From Microbacterium sp. 10M-3C3 (GTDB lineage: Bacteria > Actinomycetota > Actinomycetes > Actinomycetales > Microbacteriaceae): DNA of 64,000 bases. Every line of letters starts with the position of its first letter. The first letter of the stretch is position 1. The position numbers and the translations under genes are program-made. The DNA is taken from NCBI RefSeq assembly GCF_003931875.1, contig NZ_CP034245.1, forward strand, positions 186,001 through 250,000, given 5' to 3'. Positions 23,315-31,542 of the stretch are shown here, piece by piece. A model generated the notes under the pieces. That model worked only from the letters and a program-made list of their open reading frames with translations, had not been told where the DNA came from and did not search any database.

Positions 23315-24355
23315 ATGACCGCCATCGCGCCGTCCCCCGCGCCGCAGGTCGTCGAGCCGGCACCCGTGCCGCCGCGCCGCTCCCCGTTCCGTCAGCGCCT
23401 GTCCAAGGCCGACCACGCCGCGTCGCCCTACGTCTACATCGCGCCGTTCTTCCTCCTGTTCGGCCTCGTCGGGCTCTTCCCGCTGCTCTACACGCTCGTC
23501 GTGTCGCTGTTCGACTGGGATCTGCTCAAGGGCCAGGGCGACTTCGTCGGCCTCGGCAACTTCGTCGAAGTGCTCGGCGACGCGATGTTCTGGAACTCCG
23601 TCGGCAACACGATCGGCATCTTCCTGCTCTCGGCGATCCCGCAGCTCGCCGTCGCCCTCGTCGTCGCGTACCTGCTCGACCGAGGACTGCGAGCGCCGAC
23701 CTTCTGGCGCATGAGCGTGCTGCTCCCCTTCGTCGTGACCCCGGTCGCCACGGCGCTCATCTTCTCGAGCATCTTCAACGAGGCGGACGGCCTCGCCAAC
23801 AACCTGCTCAACCTCATCGGCATCGCCGACCAGCCGTGGAAGAGCGATCCGTTCCTCAGCCACCTCGCGATCGCGATCATGGTCAACTTCCGCTGGACCG
23901 GGTACAACGCGCTGATCCTGCTCGCCGCGATGCAGGCCGTGCCGCGCGACCTCTACGAGTCGGCGGCGCTCGACGGCGCGGGCGCCGTGCGCCGGTTCTT
24001 CTCGATCACGATCCCGACCATCCGCCCGACGCTGATCTTCGTGATCATCACCGCCACGATCGGCGGGCTCCAGATCTTCGCCGAGCCCCGGCTGTTCGAC
24101 GTGTCGACGGCCGGCGGCATCGGCGGCAGCGACCGGCAGTTCCAGACCACCGTGCTCTTCCTCTGGGAGCTGGCGTTCTTCCGGCGGAACCTCGGCGAGG
24201 CCTCGGCCGTCGCGTGGCTGCTGTTCCTCCTCATCGTCGGATTCGGCATCGTCAACTTCCTCATCGCGCGCCGGATCTCCTCCGGCGACGGCCGCCCCTC
24301 CCGCCGGGCCCGCCGCGCTGCCGCGCGCGCCGCACAGAACGGAGTCGGCGCATGA
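23315..24355 (+). CDS. Sugar ABC transporter permease (MalF/UgpA type)
   Basis: A 346-residue inner-membrane subunit with six main transmembrane helices. The first follows a proline-rich cytosolic N-terminus (YVYIAPFFLLFGLVGLFPLLY). The ABC-ATPase contact loop is LYESAALDGAGAVRRFFSITIPTIRP (the EAA motif). GGIGGSDRQFQTTVLFLWELAFF is typical of the binding-protein-dependent sugar permease family. The ATG at 23315 follows GAGAGGAC. It overlaps the next permease by 4 bp (ATGA). Confidence 0.92.
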   Translation: MTAIAPSPAPQVVEPAPVPPRRSPFRQRLSKADHAASPYVYIAPFFLLFGLVGLFPLLYTLVVSLFDWDLLKGQGDFVGLGNFVEVLGDAMFWNSVGNTIGIFLLSAIPQLAVALVVAYLLDRGLRAPTFWRMSVLLPFVVTPVATALIFSSIFNEADGLANNLLNLIGIADQPWKSDPFLSHLAIAIMVNFRWTGYNALILLAAMQAVPRDLYESAALDGAGAVRRFFSITIPTIRPTLIFVIITATIGGLQIFAEPRLFDVSTAGGIGGSDRQFQTTVLFLWELAFFRRNLGEASAVAWLLFLLIVGFGIVNFLIARRISSGDGRPSRRARRAAARAAQNGVGA

Positions 24356-25281
24356 GCGTCACGATCCCCGATCCGCTCCCCGTCGTGCAGGTCGACACGG
24401 TCGCACCCGACGCGCCCCGCCGGCCCGCGCGCACCCGTCGCGCGCGCGACGCCGGCCCGGCCGGCATCGGCAGCCGCCCCGGCTTTCTCACGTACGGCCT
24501 GCTCGCGGCGTTCGTCGTCGGCAGCGCCTACCCGCTGTGGTGGTCGGTCGTCGTCGGGTCGGGCACCAACGCCACGCGCGGCGAGACGCTGCCGCTCATC
24601 CCCGGCGGCAACTTCTTCGCCAACGCCGCGACCGTGCTCGACGCGATCCCGTTCTGGCTCGCGCTCGGCAACTCGGTGCTCATCTCGAGCATCATCACGC
24701 TGTCGGTCGTGAGCTTCTCGACGATCGCCGGCTACGCGTTCGCGAAGCTGCGATTCCGCGGACGCGGCGGCCTCATGGTCTTCGTCATCGCCACGATGGC
24801 GATCCCGACGCAGCTGGGCATCATCCCGCTGTTCATGGTCATGCGCCAGCTCGGCTGGACCGGCTCGATCGGCGCGGTGATCGTGCCGACGCTCGTGACG
24901 GCGTTCGGCGTGTTCTTCATGCGCCAGTACCTCGTCGATGTCATCCCCGACGAGCTCATCGAAGCCGCTCGCGTCGACGGCGCGAGCCAGTTCCGCACGT
25001 TCCTCACGGTGGGCGTGCCCGCGGCGCGCCCCGCGATGGCGATCCTCGGGCTCTTCACCTTCATGACCGCGTGGACCGACTACCTGTGGCCGCTCATCGT
25101 GCTGAGCCCGCAGAACCCCACCCTGCAGACGGCGCTCAGCCAGCTGCAGTCGGGCTACTACGTCGACTACTCGATCGTGCTCACCGGGGCCGTCATGGCC
25201 ACGATCCCGCTCCTGATCCTGTTCGTCGTCGCCGGCAAGCAGCTGATCAGCGGCATCATGGCCGGAGCCGTGAAGGGCTGA
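24352..25281 (+). CDS. Sugar ABC transporter permease (MalG/UgpE type)
   Basis: A 309-residue partner permease with six helices. It has the MalG-type opening (FLTYGLLAAFVVGSAYPLWWSVVVG), GYAFAKLRFRGR, and the EAA loop IEAARVDGASQFRTFLTVGVPAARP. The end ISGIMAGAVKG is the common C-terminal signature of carbohydrate permeases of this class. It is coupled to the preceding permease. The beta-glucosidase follows after 87 nt, which suggests that the imported compound is a beta-glucoside such as cellobiose or an aryl glucoside. Confidence 0.92.
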   Translation: MSVTIPDPLPVVQVDTVAPDAPRRPARTRRARDAGPAGIGSRPGFLTYGLLAAFVVGSAYPLWWSVVVGSGTNATRGETLPLIPGGNFFANAATVLDAIPFWLALGNSVLISSIITLSVVSFSTIAGYAFAKLRFRGRGGLMVFVIATMAIPTQLGIIPLFMVMRQLGWTGSIGAVIVPTLVTAFGVFFMRQYLVDVIPDELIEAARVDGASQFRTFLTVGVPAARPAMAILGLFTFMTAWTDYLWPLIVLSPQNPTLQTALSQLQSGYYVDYSIVLTGAVMATIPLLILFVVAGKQLISGIMAGAVKG

Positions 25282-25368
25282 CCGGGCGTCCGCGCCCGCC
25301 CCACCCCGCCCGCGCCGTCCCCGCGGGCCCCCGTCGACATCGACCCCCATCGAGAGGATGCTGCATCC

Positions 25369-26847
25369 ATGACCACGTCCGTGCTGCCCGCCCCCGCCGC
25401 CACCCGCGCCTTCCCGCCGCACTTCCAGTTCGGAGCGGCGACGGCCGCGTACCAGATCGAGGGCGCGGCCTTCGAGGACGGTCGCCGCGCGTCGATCTGG
25501 GACGCGTTCTGCCGCGAGCCCGGCGCGGTGCTCGGCGGCCACGACGGCGATGTGGCGTGCGACCACTACCACCGGTATCCCGGCGACGTCGCGATCATGA
25601 AGGACCTCGGCATCCAGACGTACCGCTTCTCGACGTCGTGGGCGCGCGTGCGCCCCGACGGCGGGGCAGTCAACCAGGCGGGGCTGGACTTCTATCGCCG
25701 CCTCGTCGACGAGCTGCTGGACGCCGGGATCCGCCCGTGGCTGACGCTGTATCACTGGGATCTCCCGCAGGCGCTGCAGGAGCGCGGCGGGTGGGTCGTG
25801 CGCGAGACGAGCGAGCGCTTCACCGAGTACGCCCTCGACGTCTACGACGCGCTCGGCGACCGCGTGCAGGACTGGGCGACCCTGAACGAGCCGTGGTGCT
25901 CGTCGTTCCTCAGTTACACCGGCGGCATCCACGCACCCGGGCACACCTCGATCGCCGAGGGGCTCCTCGCCTCCCACCACCTGCTCCTCGCGCACGGCGA
26001 CACCGTCGCGGCGCTGCGCGAGCGCGACGCGACGCTCAACCTCGGCATCACGCTCAACCTCACCGTCGCCGATCCGGTCGACCCTGCGGATGCCGGCGAC
26101 CGCGACGCCGCCCGTCGCATCGACGGCCAGTTCAACCGCTGGTTCCTGAACCCGCTGTTCCGCGCGGCGTACCCCGCCGACATCGTCGAGGACATCCGGG
26201 CCGTCGACGCCGACGCGGTCGCCGCCTTCGAGGAGGCCGTCCGCCCGGGAGACCTCGAGCGCATCGCGACGCCCTTCAACACGCTGGGCGTGAACTACTA
26301 CCACGGCGAGTTCGTCGGGGCGACGCCGCCGGCCGACGCCCCCGGCGGCGGCGACGCGCCCACCGAGCGGCCCACGCGCTCGCCGTTCCCGTCGTCGGAG
26401 CGCATCTTCTGGCACGACCGCGGCCTGCCGCGCACGGCGATGAACTGGGAGGTGCAGCCCGAGGGGCTCACGCGCCTGCTACGCCGCGTCCACGACGACT
26501 ACACCGGCGCACGCGGCGTCGCGCTCGTCGTGACGGAGAACGGCGCGGCGTACGACGACGAGCCGGTGCGCGTCGACGGCGCGCTCGAGGTGCGCGACGA
26601 CGACCGTGCCGACTTCGTCGAGGTGCACCTCTCCGCGATCGCCGATGCGATCGAGGACGGCGTGGATGTCCGCGGCTACTTCTACTGGTCGCTGCTGGAC
26701 AACTTCGAGTGGGCGTGGGGCTACTCCCAGCGCTTCGGGATCGTCCGGGTGGACTACGACACGCAGGAGCGGACGATCAAGGAGTCCGGCCGACGGTACA
26801 GTCGGTTCATCGCCGATCGCGCGGTGGGGCCGGCCACCCGAGGCTGA
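25369..26847 (+). CDS. GH1 beta-glucosidase
   Basis: A 492-residue cytosolic glycoside hydrolase of family 1. The N-terminal signature FQFGAATAAYQIEGA, the acid/base Glu174 in ATLNEPW and the nucleophile Glu390 in VVTENGAAYDDE are present, as is the late YFYWSLLDNFEWAWGY motif. A short Gly/Asp/Pro insertion (about residues 322-340) is slightly unusual. It would hydrolyse beta-glucosides imported by the upstream ABC system to release glucose. The ATG has GAGAGGATG upstream. No signal peptide is present. The gene is followed by its regulator after 31 nt, forming one catabolic unit. Confidence 0.93.
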   Translation: MTTSVLPAPAATRAFPPHFQFGAATAAYQIEGAAFEDGRRASIWDAFCREPGAVLGGHDGDVACDHYHRYPGDVAIMKDLGIQTYRFSTSWARVRPDGGAVNQAGLDFYRRLVDELLDAGIRPWLTLYHWDLPQALQERGGWVVRETSERFTEYALDVYDALGDRVQDWATLNEPWCSSFLSYTGGIHAPGHTSIAEGLLASHHLLLAHGDTVAALRERDATLNLGITLNLTVADPVDPADAGDRDAARRIDGQFNRWFLNPLFRAAYPADIVEDIRAVDADAVAAFEEAVRPGDLERIATPFNTLGVNYYHGEFVGATPPADAPGGGDAPTERPTRSPFPSSERIFWHDRGLPRTAMNWEVQPEGLTRLLRRVHDDYTGARGVALVVTENGAAYDDEPVRVDGALEVRDDDRADFVEVHLSAIADAIEDGVDVRGYFYWSLLDNFEWAWGYSQRFGIVRVDYDTQERTIKESGRRYSRFIADRAVGPATRG

Positions 26848-26878
26848 GCGCACCTCCCGCTCGGCGTGGAGGCGGGGC

Positions 26879-27895
26879 ATGAACATCACGAGCACGCGGG
26901 GCGCCGCGACGATCGAGGAGGTCGCGGCGCTCGCCGGTGTGTCGCGCTCGACGGTGTCGCGCGTCGTCAACGGGTCGACGGCCGTCTCGCCCGCCGCGCT
27001 CGAGGCCGTCAACGACGCGATCGCGCAGCTGAACTACGTGCCCAACCGCGCGGCCCGCTCGCTCGCGCGGCGGCAGACCCACGCCGTCGCGTTCGTGATC
27101 CCCGAGGACACCGATCGGTTCTTCGGCGACCCGTTCTTCGCCTCGATCGTCGCGGGGGTGCACGAGCGCTTCGCGGCGTCGGACTACGTGCTGAACCTCA
27201 TCATCGCGAGCAACGATCCTCGCGACAAGGCGACGAGCTATCTGCGCAGCGGCAGCGTCGACGGCGTGATCGTCGCGTCGCATCACACCGGCGACACCTT
27301 CGTCGACCGCATCGCGGCCGACCTCCCCGTCGTCTACGGCGGGCGACCCGCGGGGCTGTCGTCCGCGCCGGCGTACCTCGTCGACGTCGACAACGTCGGC
27401 GGCGGCGCGGCGGCCGCGCGCTACCTCGCCGAGCGCGGGCACCGGCGGGTCGCGACCATCACGGGACCGGCGACCATGGTGCCCGCGACCGACCGGCTGA
27501 GCGGCTTCCGCGAGGCGGCCGCCGAGACGGGGCTCGAGATCGTCGCGGTCGAGGACGGCGACTTCTCCGAGGCCGGCGCCGCCGCGGCGATGCGCCGCAT
27601 CCTGGACGGCGGGGACGTGCCGGAGGCGCTGTTCGTCGCGAGCGACCTCATGGCCCGCGGCGCGCTCGAGGTGCTGCGCGAGGCGGGTCTGTCGGTGCCC
27701 GGCGACGTCGCGATCATCGGCTTCGACGACTCGCCGGTCGCGACCGCGGTGACCCCCGCGCTCACGACGATCCGCCAGCCCTCGCGCGCGCAGGGCGTGG
27801 CGATGGCCGATGCGCTCCTCGGCCTCCTCGCCGGCCGCCCGGTGCCGCCCGCGACGATCCTCCCCACCGAGCTCGTGGTCCGCGACTCCGCCTGA
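26879..27895 (+). CDS. LacI-family transcriptional regulator
   Basis: A 338-residue repressor. The N-terminal HTH with hinge reads ATIEEVAALAGVSRSTVSRVVNG and YVPNRAARSLARRQ. The C-terminal periplasmic-binding-like domain has SVDGVIVASHH, LVDVDNVGGGAAAARYLAERGHRR and the late IIGFDDSPVATAVTPALTTIRQP. It should bind the three AGCGCT-centred palindromes upstream of the transporter operon (21828-21896) and be released by a sugar from that pathway. The ATG at 26879 has GGAGGCGGGG just upstream. It closes the glucoside unit. Confidence 0.93.
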   Translation: MNITSTRGAATIEEVAALAGVSRSTVSRVVNGSTAVSPAALEAVNDAIAQLNYVPNRAARSLARRQTHAVAFVIPEDTDRFFGDPFFASIVAGVHERFAASDYVLNLIIASNDPRDKATSYLRSGSVDGVIVASHHTGDTFVDRIAADLPVVYGGRPAGLSSAPAYLVDVDNVGGGAAAARYLAERGHRRVATITGPATMVPATDRLSGFREAAAETGLEIVAVEDGDFSEAGAAAAMRRILDGGDVPEALFVASDLMARGALEVLREAGLSVPGDVAIIGFDDSPVATAVTPALTTIRQPSRAQGVAMADALLGLLAGRPVPPATILPTELVVRDSA

Positions 27896-28038
27896 GTCGT
27901 CCCGCCCGCCCCCTCCCGGCCGAGGTTCCGTCGCGGAAACACCGCTGAGCGGGTGACACGCCCGGGCGCCGCATCCGGATGCCGGCGGGTCGGCCGTCTT
28001 CCCGGCGGCGTGGGTCGGCGACGGGCGGCCCGGGTGGG

Positions 28039-29376
28039 CTACCGGGGATCGCCGCCGAGCGGGCCGACCGCGGGGATCGGGCCGCCGTCGTCGGCGCCGG
28101 TCTTGCGGGCCCGGGCGATCGCGTTGCCGAGGTGGTAGATCAGCAGCGCGGCGGCGGCGCCGATCACGATCGCCCCGAGCTGGAAGTCGCCCCACACGAT
28201 CGTGAAGCCCGCGATCGCGATGACGAGCGACACCGCGGCGGTGTACTGGTTGACCGGCCGCGAGAAGTCGACACGGTTGTCGACCCAGATCTTGATGCCG
28301 ATGATGCCGATGAGGCCGTACAGGGCGGTCGTCACGCCGCCGAGCACGCCCGCCGGGATCGTGTTGAAGACGGCGCCGACCTTCGGCGACAGGCTCAGCA
28401 GGATCGCGACCGTACCGGCCACCCAGTACGCGGCGGTCGAGTACACGCGGGTCGCGGCCATGACGCCGATGTTCTCGCCGTACGTCGTCGTGCCCGAGCC
28501 GCCGAACGTGCCCGCGAGCGTCGTCGCCGCGCCGTCGGCGATGAGCGCCCGACCCGTCGAGCGGTTCACCGACGGGTCGGTCATCGTCGCCACACCGCGT
28601 ACGTGTCCGACGTTCTCGGCGATGAGGACGAGCACGACCGGCAGGAACATCGCGATCACCGACCACGTGCCGGGGCTCGCGAAGTCGGCGATGTGGAACT
28701 CGGGCAGGCCCAGCCACGCCGCATCCGACACCGCCTGGAAGTCGATGAGCTGCTCGCCTGTCGACAGCTGCACGATGACGGCGAACACGTAACCCACGAC
28801 GACGCCGAGCACGATCGAGATGCGGCCGAGGAAGCCGCGGAAGAGCACCGCGAACAGCACGACCGCGACGAGCGTGACGGTGCCGACGAGCGGCTGCACC
28901 TGGAAGTTCTGCCACGCCACGGGCGCGAGGTTGAACCCGATGAGCGCGACGATCGCCCCCGCGACGACCGGCGGCATGAGCGTGTCGATCCAGCCGAGAC
29001 CGGCGAACTGCACGATCACGCCCACCGCGGCGAGCAGGACGCCGACCGCGACGATGCCCGCGAGGGCCGAGCCCATGCCCTGCGTCGCCGTCGCGGCGGT
29101 CACCGGCGCGATGAACGCGAACGACGACCCGAGGTAGCTGGGGAGCTTGTTCCGCGTGATGAGGAGGAACAGCAGCGTGCCCACGCCCGAGAACAGCAGC
29201 GTCGTCGACACCGGGAAACCGGTCAGCACCGGCACGAGGAACGTCGCGCCGAACATCGCGATGACGTGCTGGACGCCGACCGCGATCGTCGCGGGCCAGC
29301 TCAGCCGCTCGTCCGGGCGCACGACCGCGCCCGGCTCGACGGTGCGACCGTTTCCGTGCAGCTTCCACAGCGCCAT
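28039..29376 (-). CDS. NCS2 nucleobase permease (uracil/xanthine type, UraA-like)
   Basis: A 445-residue inner-membrane transporter with about 12-14 helices. NCS2 hallmarks are VQHVIAMFGATFLVP near the N-terminus, GSSFAFIAPV, the substrate-binding motif IAENVGHVRGV and the second site GGSGTTTYGENIGVMAATRV. These match UraA/RutG-type uracil or xanthine/proton symporters. The ATG at 29376 has AGGAGGACCC as ribosome-binding site. The 143-nt gap downstream (27896-28038) contains no gene I can support. In the context of nearby purine synthesis genes it probably scavenges nucleobases. Confidence 0.9.
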   Translation of the reverse strand: MALWKLHGNGRTVEPGAVVRPDERLSWPATIAVGVQHVIAMFGATFLVPVLTGFPVSTTLLFSGVGTLLFLLITRNKLPSYLGSSFAFIAPVTAATATQGMGSALAGIVAVGVLLAAVGVIVQFAGLGWIDTLMPPVVAGAIVALIGFNLAPVAWQNFQVQPLVGTVTLVAVVLFAVLFRGFLGRISIVLGVVVGYVFAVIVQLSTGEQLIDFQAVSDAAWLGLPEFHIADFASPGTWSVIAMFLPVVLVLIAENVGHVRGVATMTDPSVNRSTGRALIADGAATTLAGTFGGSGTTTYGENIGVMAATRVYSTAAYWVAGTVAILLSLSPKVGAVFNTIPAGVLGGVTTALYGLIGIIGIKIWVDNRVDFSRPVNQYTAAVSLVIAIAGFTIVWGDFQLGAIVIGAAAALLIYHLGNAIARARKTGADDGGPIPAVGPLGGDPR

Positions 29377-29403
29377 GGGTCCTCCTCGAAAACGCCTCGC
29401 GTC

Positions 29404-29422
29404 ACTGTAGCGACGATCGTCG
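29404..29422 (-). promoter_or_regulatory. Permease promoter with CGACGATCGTCG palindrome
   Basis: A perfect 12-bp palindrome CGACGATCGTCG (29411-29422) lies directly upstream of a -10-like TACAGT (minus strand, 29409 to 29404). This is about 30 nt before the permease start and its ribosome-binding site. It would sit in the -10/-35 spacer, so a bound repressor would block the polymerase. Confidence 0.45.
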
Positions 29423-29459
29423 TTTCGCCGCGGTTACGCCGCGACGGGCGTCGGCGCCG

Positions 29460-30386
29460 TCACCCGCCGGTGAGGCGCTGGAGCAGCTCGGCGTAGCGGG
29501 CGCGGGTGCGCTCGGCGATGTCGTCGGGGATCGCGGGCGGCTCGCCGGTGCGGTCCCAGGATGCGGCGAGCCAGTCGCGCACGATCTGCTTGTCGAAGCT
29601 CGCCATGCGCTCGGCGGGCGTGGATCCTTCGCGCCATGCCGCCGCATCCCAGTACCGCGACGAGTCGGGCGTGAGCACCTCGTCGGCGAGCACGAGGCGC
29701 CCCTCGTCGTCACGGCCGAACTCGAACTTCGTGTCGGCGAGGATGAGGCCCCGCGCCTCGGCCGTCGCGGCGGCGCGGGCGTACACCTCGAGTGAGAGCG
29801 CGCGCAGCTCCTCGGCCGTCTCCGCTCCCACGATCTCGACGGTGCGCTCGAACGAGATGTTCTCGTCGTGCTCGCCCATCGGCGCCTTGAACGCGGGCGT
29901 GAACAGCGGCTCGGGCAGGCGGTCGCCGTTTCGCAGGCCGGCGGGGAGCGGGATGCCGCACACCGTGCCGGCGTCGGCGTACTCCGCCCAGCCGCTGCCG
30001 GTGAGGTAGCCCCGCACGACGCACTCGATCGGCTGCATGTCGAGCGAGGCGACGACCATCGCGCGGCCCGCGACAGCGGGCGGGATGAGCTCGACGGCGT
30101 CGTCCCCGATCAGCACGTGGTCGGGCACGAGGTGATTGCGGATGCGGCGGCCGCCGTCGCCGCCGTCGAGGCGGTCGAACCACCACAGGCTCAGCGTCGT
30201 GAGGATCTCGCCCTTGCCCGGGATGCCGGGGGAGAGCACGTGGTCGAACGCGCTGACGCGGTCGCTCGCCACGACGAGGAGGCGCTCGGGCCGTGCTCCC
30301 TCGGCGGTGTCGCCCGGCACATAGAGGTCGCGGACCTTGCCGGAGTACACATGCCGCCAGCCGGGGAGCTCGAGGGTTCGCGTCAC
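29460..30386 (-). CDS. purC: Phosphoribosylaminoimidazole-succinocarboxamide synthase
   Basis: A 308-residue SAICAR synthetase that joins CAIR and aspartate using ATP. Visible motifs are SGKVRDLYVPG, ASDRVSAFDHVLSPGIPGKG, the signature YLTGSGWAEY, ADTKFEFGRDDEGRLVLADEVLTPDSSRYWD and FDKQIVRDWLA. Length is normal for the long bacterial form. The GTG at 30386 lies 6 nt after GATAAT (30393-30398), within a block GATAATGAGCGGGTG that closely resembles the starts of purM and purD. It is a leaderless single gene; a family D palindrome lies just upstream. Confidence 0.95.
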   Translation of the reverse strand: MTRTLELPGWRHVYSGKVRDLYVPGDTAEGARPERLLVVASDRVSAFDHVLSPGIPGKGEILTTLSLWWFDRLDGGDGGRRIRNHLVPDHVLIGDDAVELIPPAVAGRAMVVASLDMQPIECVVRGYLTGSGWAEYADAGTVCGIPLPAGLRNGDRLPEPLFTPAFKAPMGEHDENISFERTVEIVGAETAEELRALSLEVYARAAATAEARGLILADTKFEFGRDDEGRLVLADEVLTPDSSRYWDAAAWREGSTPAERMASFDKQIVRDWLAASWDRTGEPPAIPDDIAERTRARYAELLQRLTGG

Positions 30387-30409
30387 CCGCTCATTATCCC
30401 GGCCCGCCG

Positions 30410-30480
30410 CGCCTCGCGAGAACGCGCCCGTGCACCGTTTCCGCGCCGGGAAGCGTGCATCCGGGCGCTCTCGCGAGCCG
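30410..30480. repeat. Intergenic palindromic element, family D copy 1
   Basis: The outer arms CTCGCGAGAACGCGCCCG and CGGGCGCTCTCGCGAG pair well. Inner arms around TGCACCGTTTCC and GGAAGCGTGCA extend the fold. The element at 57364-57433 is the same sequence in the opposite orientation with scattered changes. It lies between the TfoX-domain gene and purC. Confidence 0.78.
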
Positions 30481-30497
30481 CGGCGCCGCGCGAGGCG

Positions 30498-30839
30498 TCA
30501 GGGCGTGATGCGGTCGACGAATGCGCGCGCCTCGTCCACGAGATCCGCCCACCGCTGCGCGCCCGCCGCGGTACCGACCGTCACCCACTCGCGCAGCTCG
30601 CGCTCGCGCATCACCAGGGGCGACGCGGCGCCGGATGCGGTGAGCTCGACCACCCGCTCGGCCGGCACCTTCACGATGAGGTCGCCGTCGTGCCCGACGA
30701 ACGCGTACACCTTGCCCCGCACGCGCAGCCCCTCGGTGCCGAACATGCGCCCCATGTCGATGCCGTCGTCCGCGAGATGGCGCTGGGCTATCGGGTCGAA
30801 CACGTCGTGCGCCGCCGCCATCCGCTCGCGATCCACCAT
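30498..30839 (-). CDS. TfoX/Sxy N-terminal domain protein
   Basis: A 113-residue protein matching the TfoX N-terminal domain: DIGMGRMFGT-like GIDMGRMFGTEGLRVRGKVYAFVGHDGDLIVKVP, then VMRERELREWVTV. Stand-alone proteins of this kind are common in actinobacteria and have no proven role there; the link to competence comes from proteobacterial Sxy. I chose ATG 30839 rather than GTG 30845 because a TACCGT box (30846-30851) lies exactly 6 nt before the ATG. The gene is divergent from the padR gene and separated from it by about 80 nt. Confidence 0.82.
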   Translation of the reverse strand: MVDRERMAAAHDVFDPIAQRHLADDGIDMGRMFGTEGLRVRGKVYAFVGHDGDLIVKVPAERVVELTASGAASPLVMRERELREWVTVGTAAGAQRWADLVDEARAFVDRITP

Positions 30840-30872
30840 GCGCACACGGTAGCGGCCGCCGCGGAAACGGCG

Positions 30873-30890
30873 TATAGTCCACGTGGACTA
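30873..30890 (+). promoter_or_regulatory. padR promoter overlapped by a perfect 16-bp palindrome
   Basis: TAGTCCACGTGGACTA (30875-30890) is a perfect palindrome and overlaps a -10-like TATAGT (30873-30878) upstream of the padR-MFS pair. This position fits an autoregulatory repressor site for the PadR protein. No clear -35 is visible. Confidence 0.65.
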
Positions 30891-30918
30891 GTCGACACGG
30901 ACCATGAAGGGGACGCGC

Positions 30919-31542
30919 ATGCCGGATGCTCCGGGCCTCACGCCGCTCGCGGTCATGATCCTCGCCCTGCTGCGCGAGGGCGACATGCACCCGTACGAGA
31001 TGATGCGGCTGTTCCGGCTCCGCCGCGACGACCGCCTCGTCCGTCTGCAGAAGGGCACGCTGTACCACACGGTCGGACGCCTCGTCCGTGACGGGCTGCT
31101 CGCCGAGGTCGGCGTCGACCGCGACGGCAACCGCCCCGAGCGGACCACGTACGCCCTGACCGAGGCCGGCGGTCGCACCGTCGACACGTGGGTGCGCGCC
31201 GAGCTGCCGCGCATCGACCGCGCCTCCGAGTTCCGCGTCGCGCTCGCCGAGGCGCACAACCTCGACCGCGCCGAGGTGCGCGCGCTGCTGGACGAGCGCC
31301 GCCGGCTCCTCGCCGCCTCGCGGGACGACCTCCGTTCCGGACTCGCCGAGGCGTCGCGCCGCGCCGTGTCCCCGCAGTTCCTCGTCGAGGTCGAGCGCGA
31401 GCTCGCGCTCGTCACCGCCGAACTCGCCTGGCAGGACGCGCTGACCGCGCGCCTGGCCGATCCCGCCTACCCGTGGGGGGTCGCCGACCTCCCCGCCGAG
31501 CACGCGAAGACCCCATCCCCGAGAGAGAAGACCCCCGCATGA
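30919..31542 (+). CDS. PadR-family transcriptional regulator
   Basis: A 207-residue regulator. The N-terminal winged helix is typical of PadR: LTPLAVMILALLREGDMHPYEMMRLF, QKGTLYHTVGRLVRDGLL and RTTYALTEAG. The C-terminal part is a coiled-coil-like Vir_act_alpha_C domain (VALAEAHNLDRAEVRALLDERRRLL). The start is ATG 30919 with AAGGGG 6 nt upstream; an ATG at 30904 is possible. It overlaps the MFS transporter gene by 4 bp, the usual layout for a drug-inducible exporter controlled by its own PadR repressor through the 30875-30890 palindrome. Confidence 0.9.
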   Translation: MPDAPGLTPLAVMILALLREGDMHPYEMMRLFRLRRDDRLVRLQKGTLYHTVGRLVRDGLLAEVGVDRDGNRPERTTYALTEAGGRTVDTWVRAELPRIDRASEFRVALAEAHNLDRAEVRALLDERRRLLAASRDDLRSGLAEASRRAVSPQFLVEVERELALVTAELAWQDALTARLADPAYPWGVADLPAEHAKTPSPREKTPA

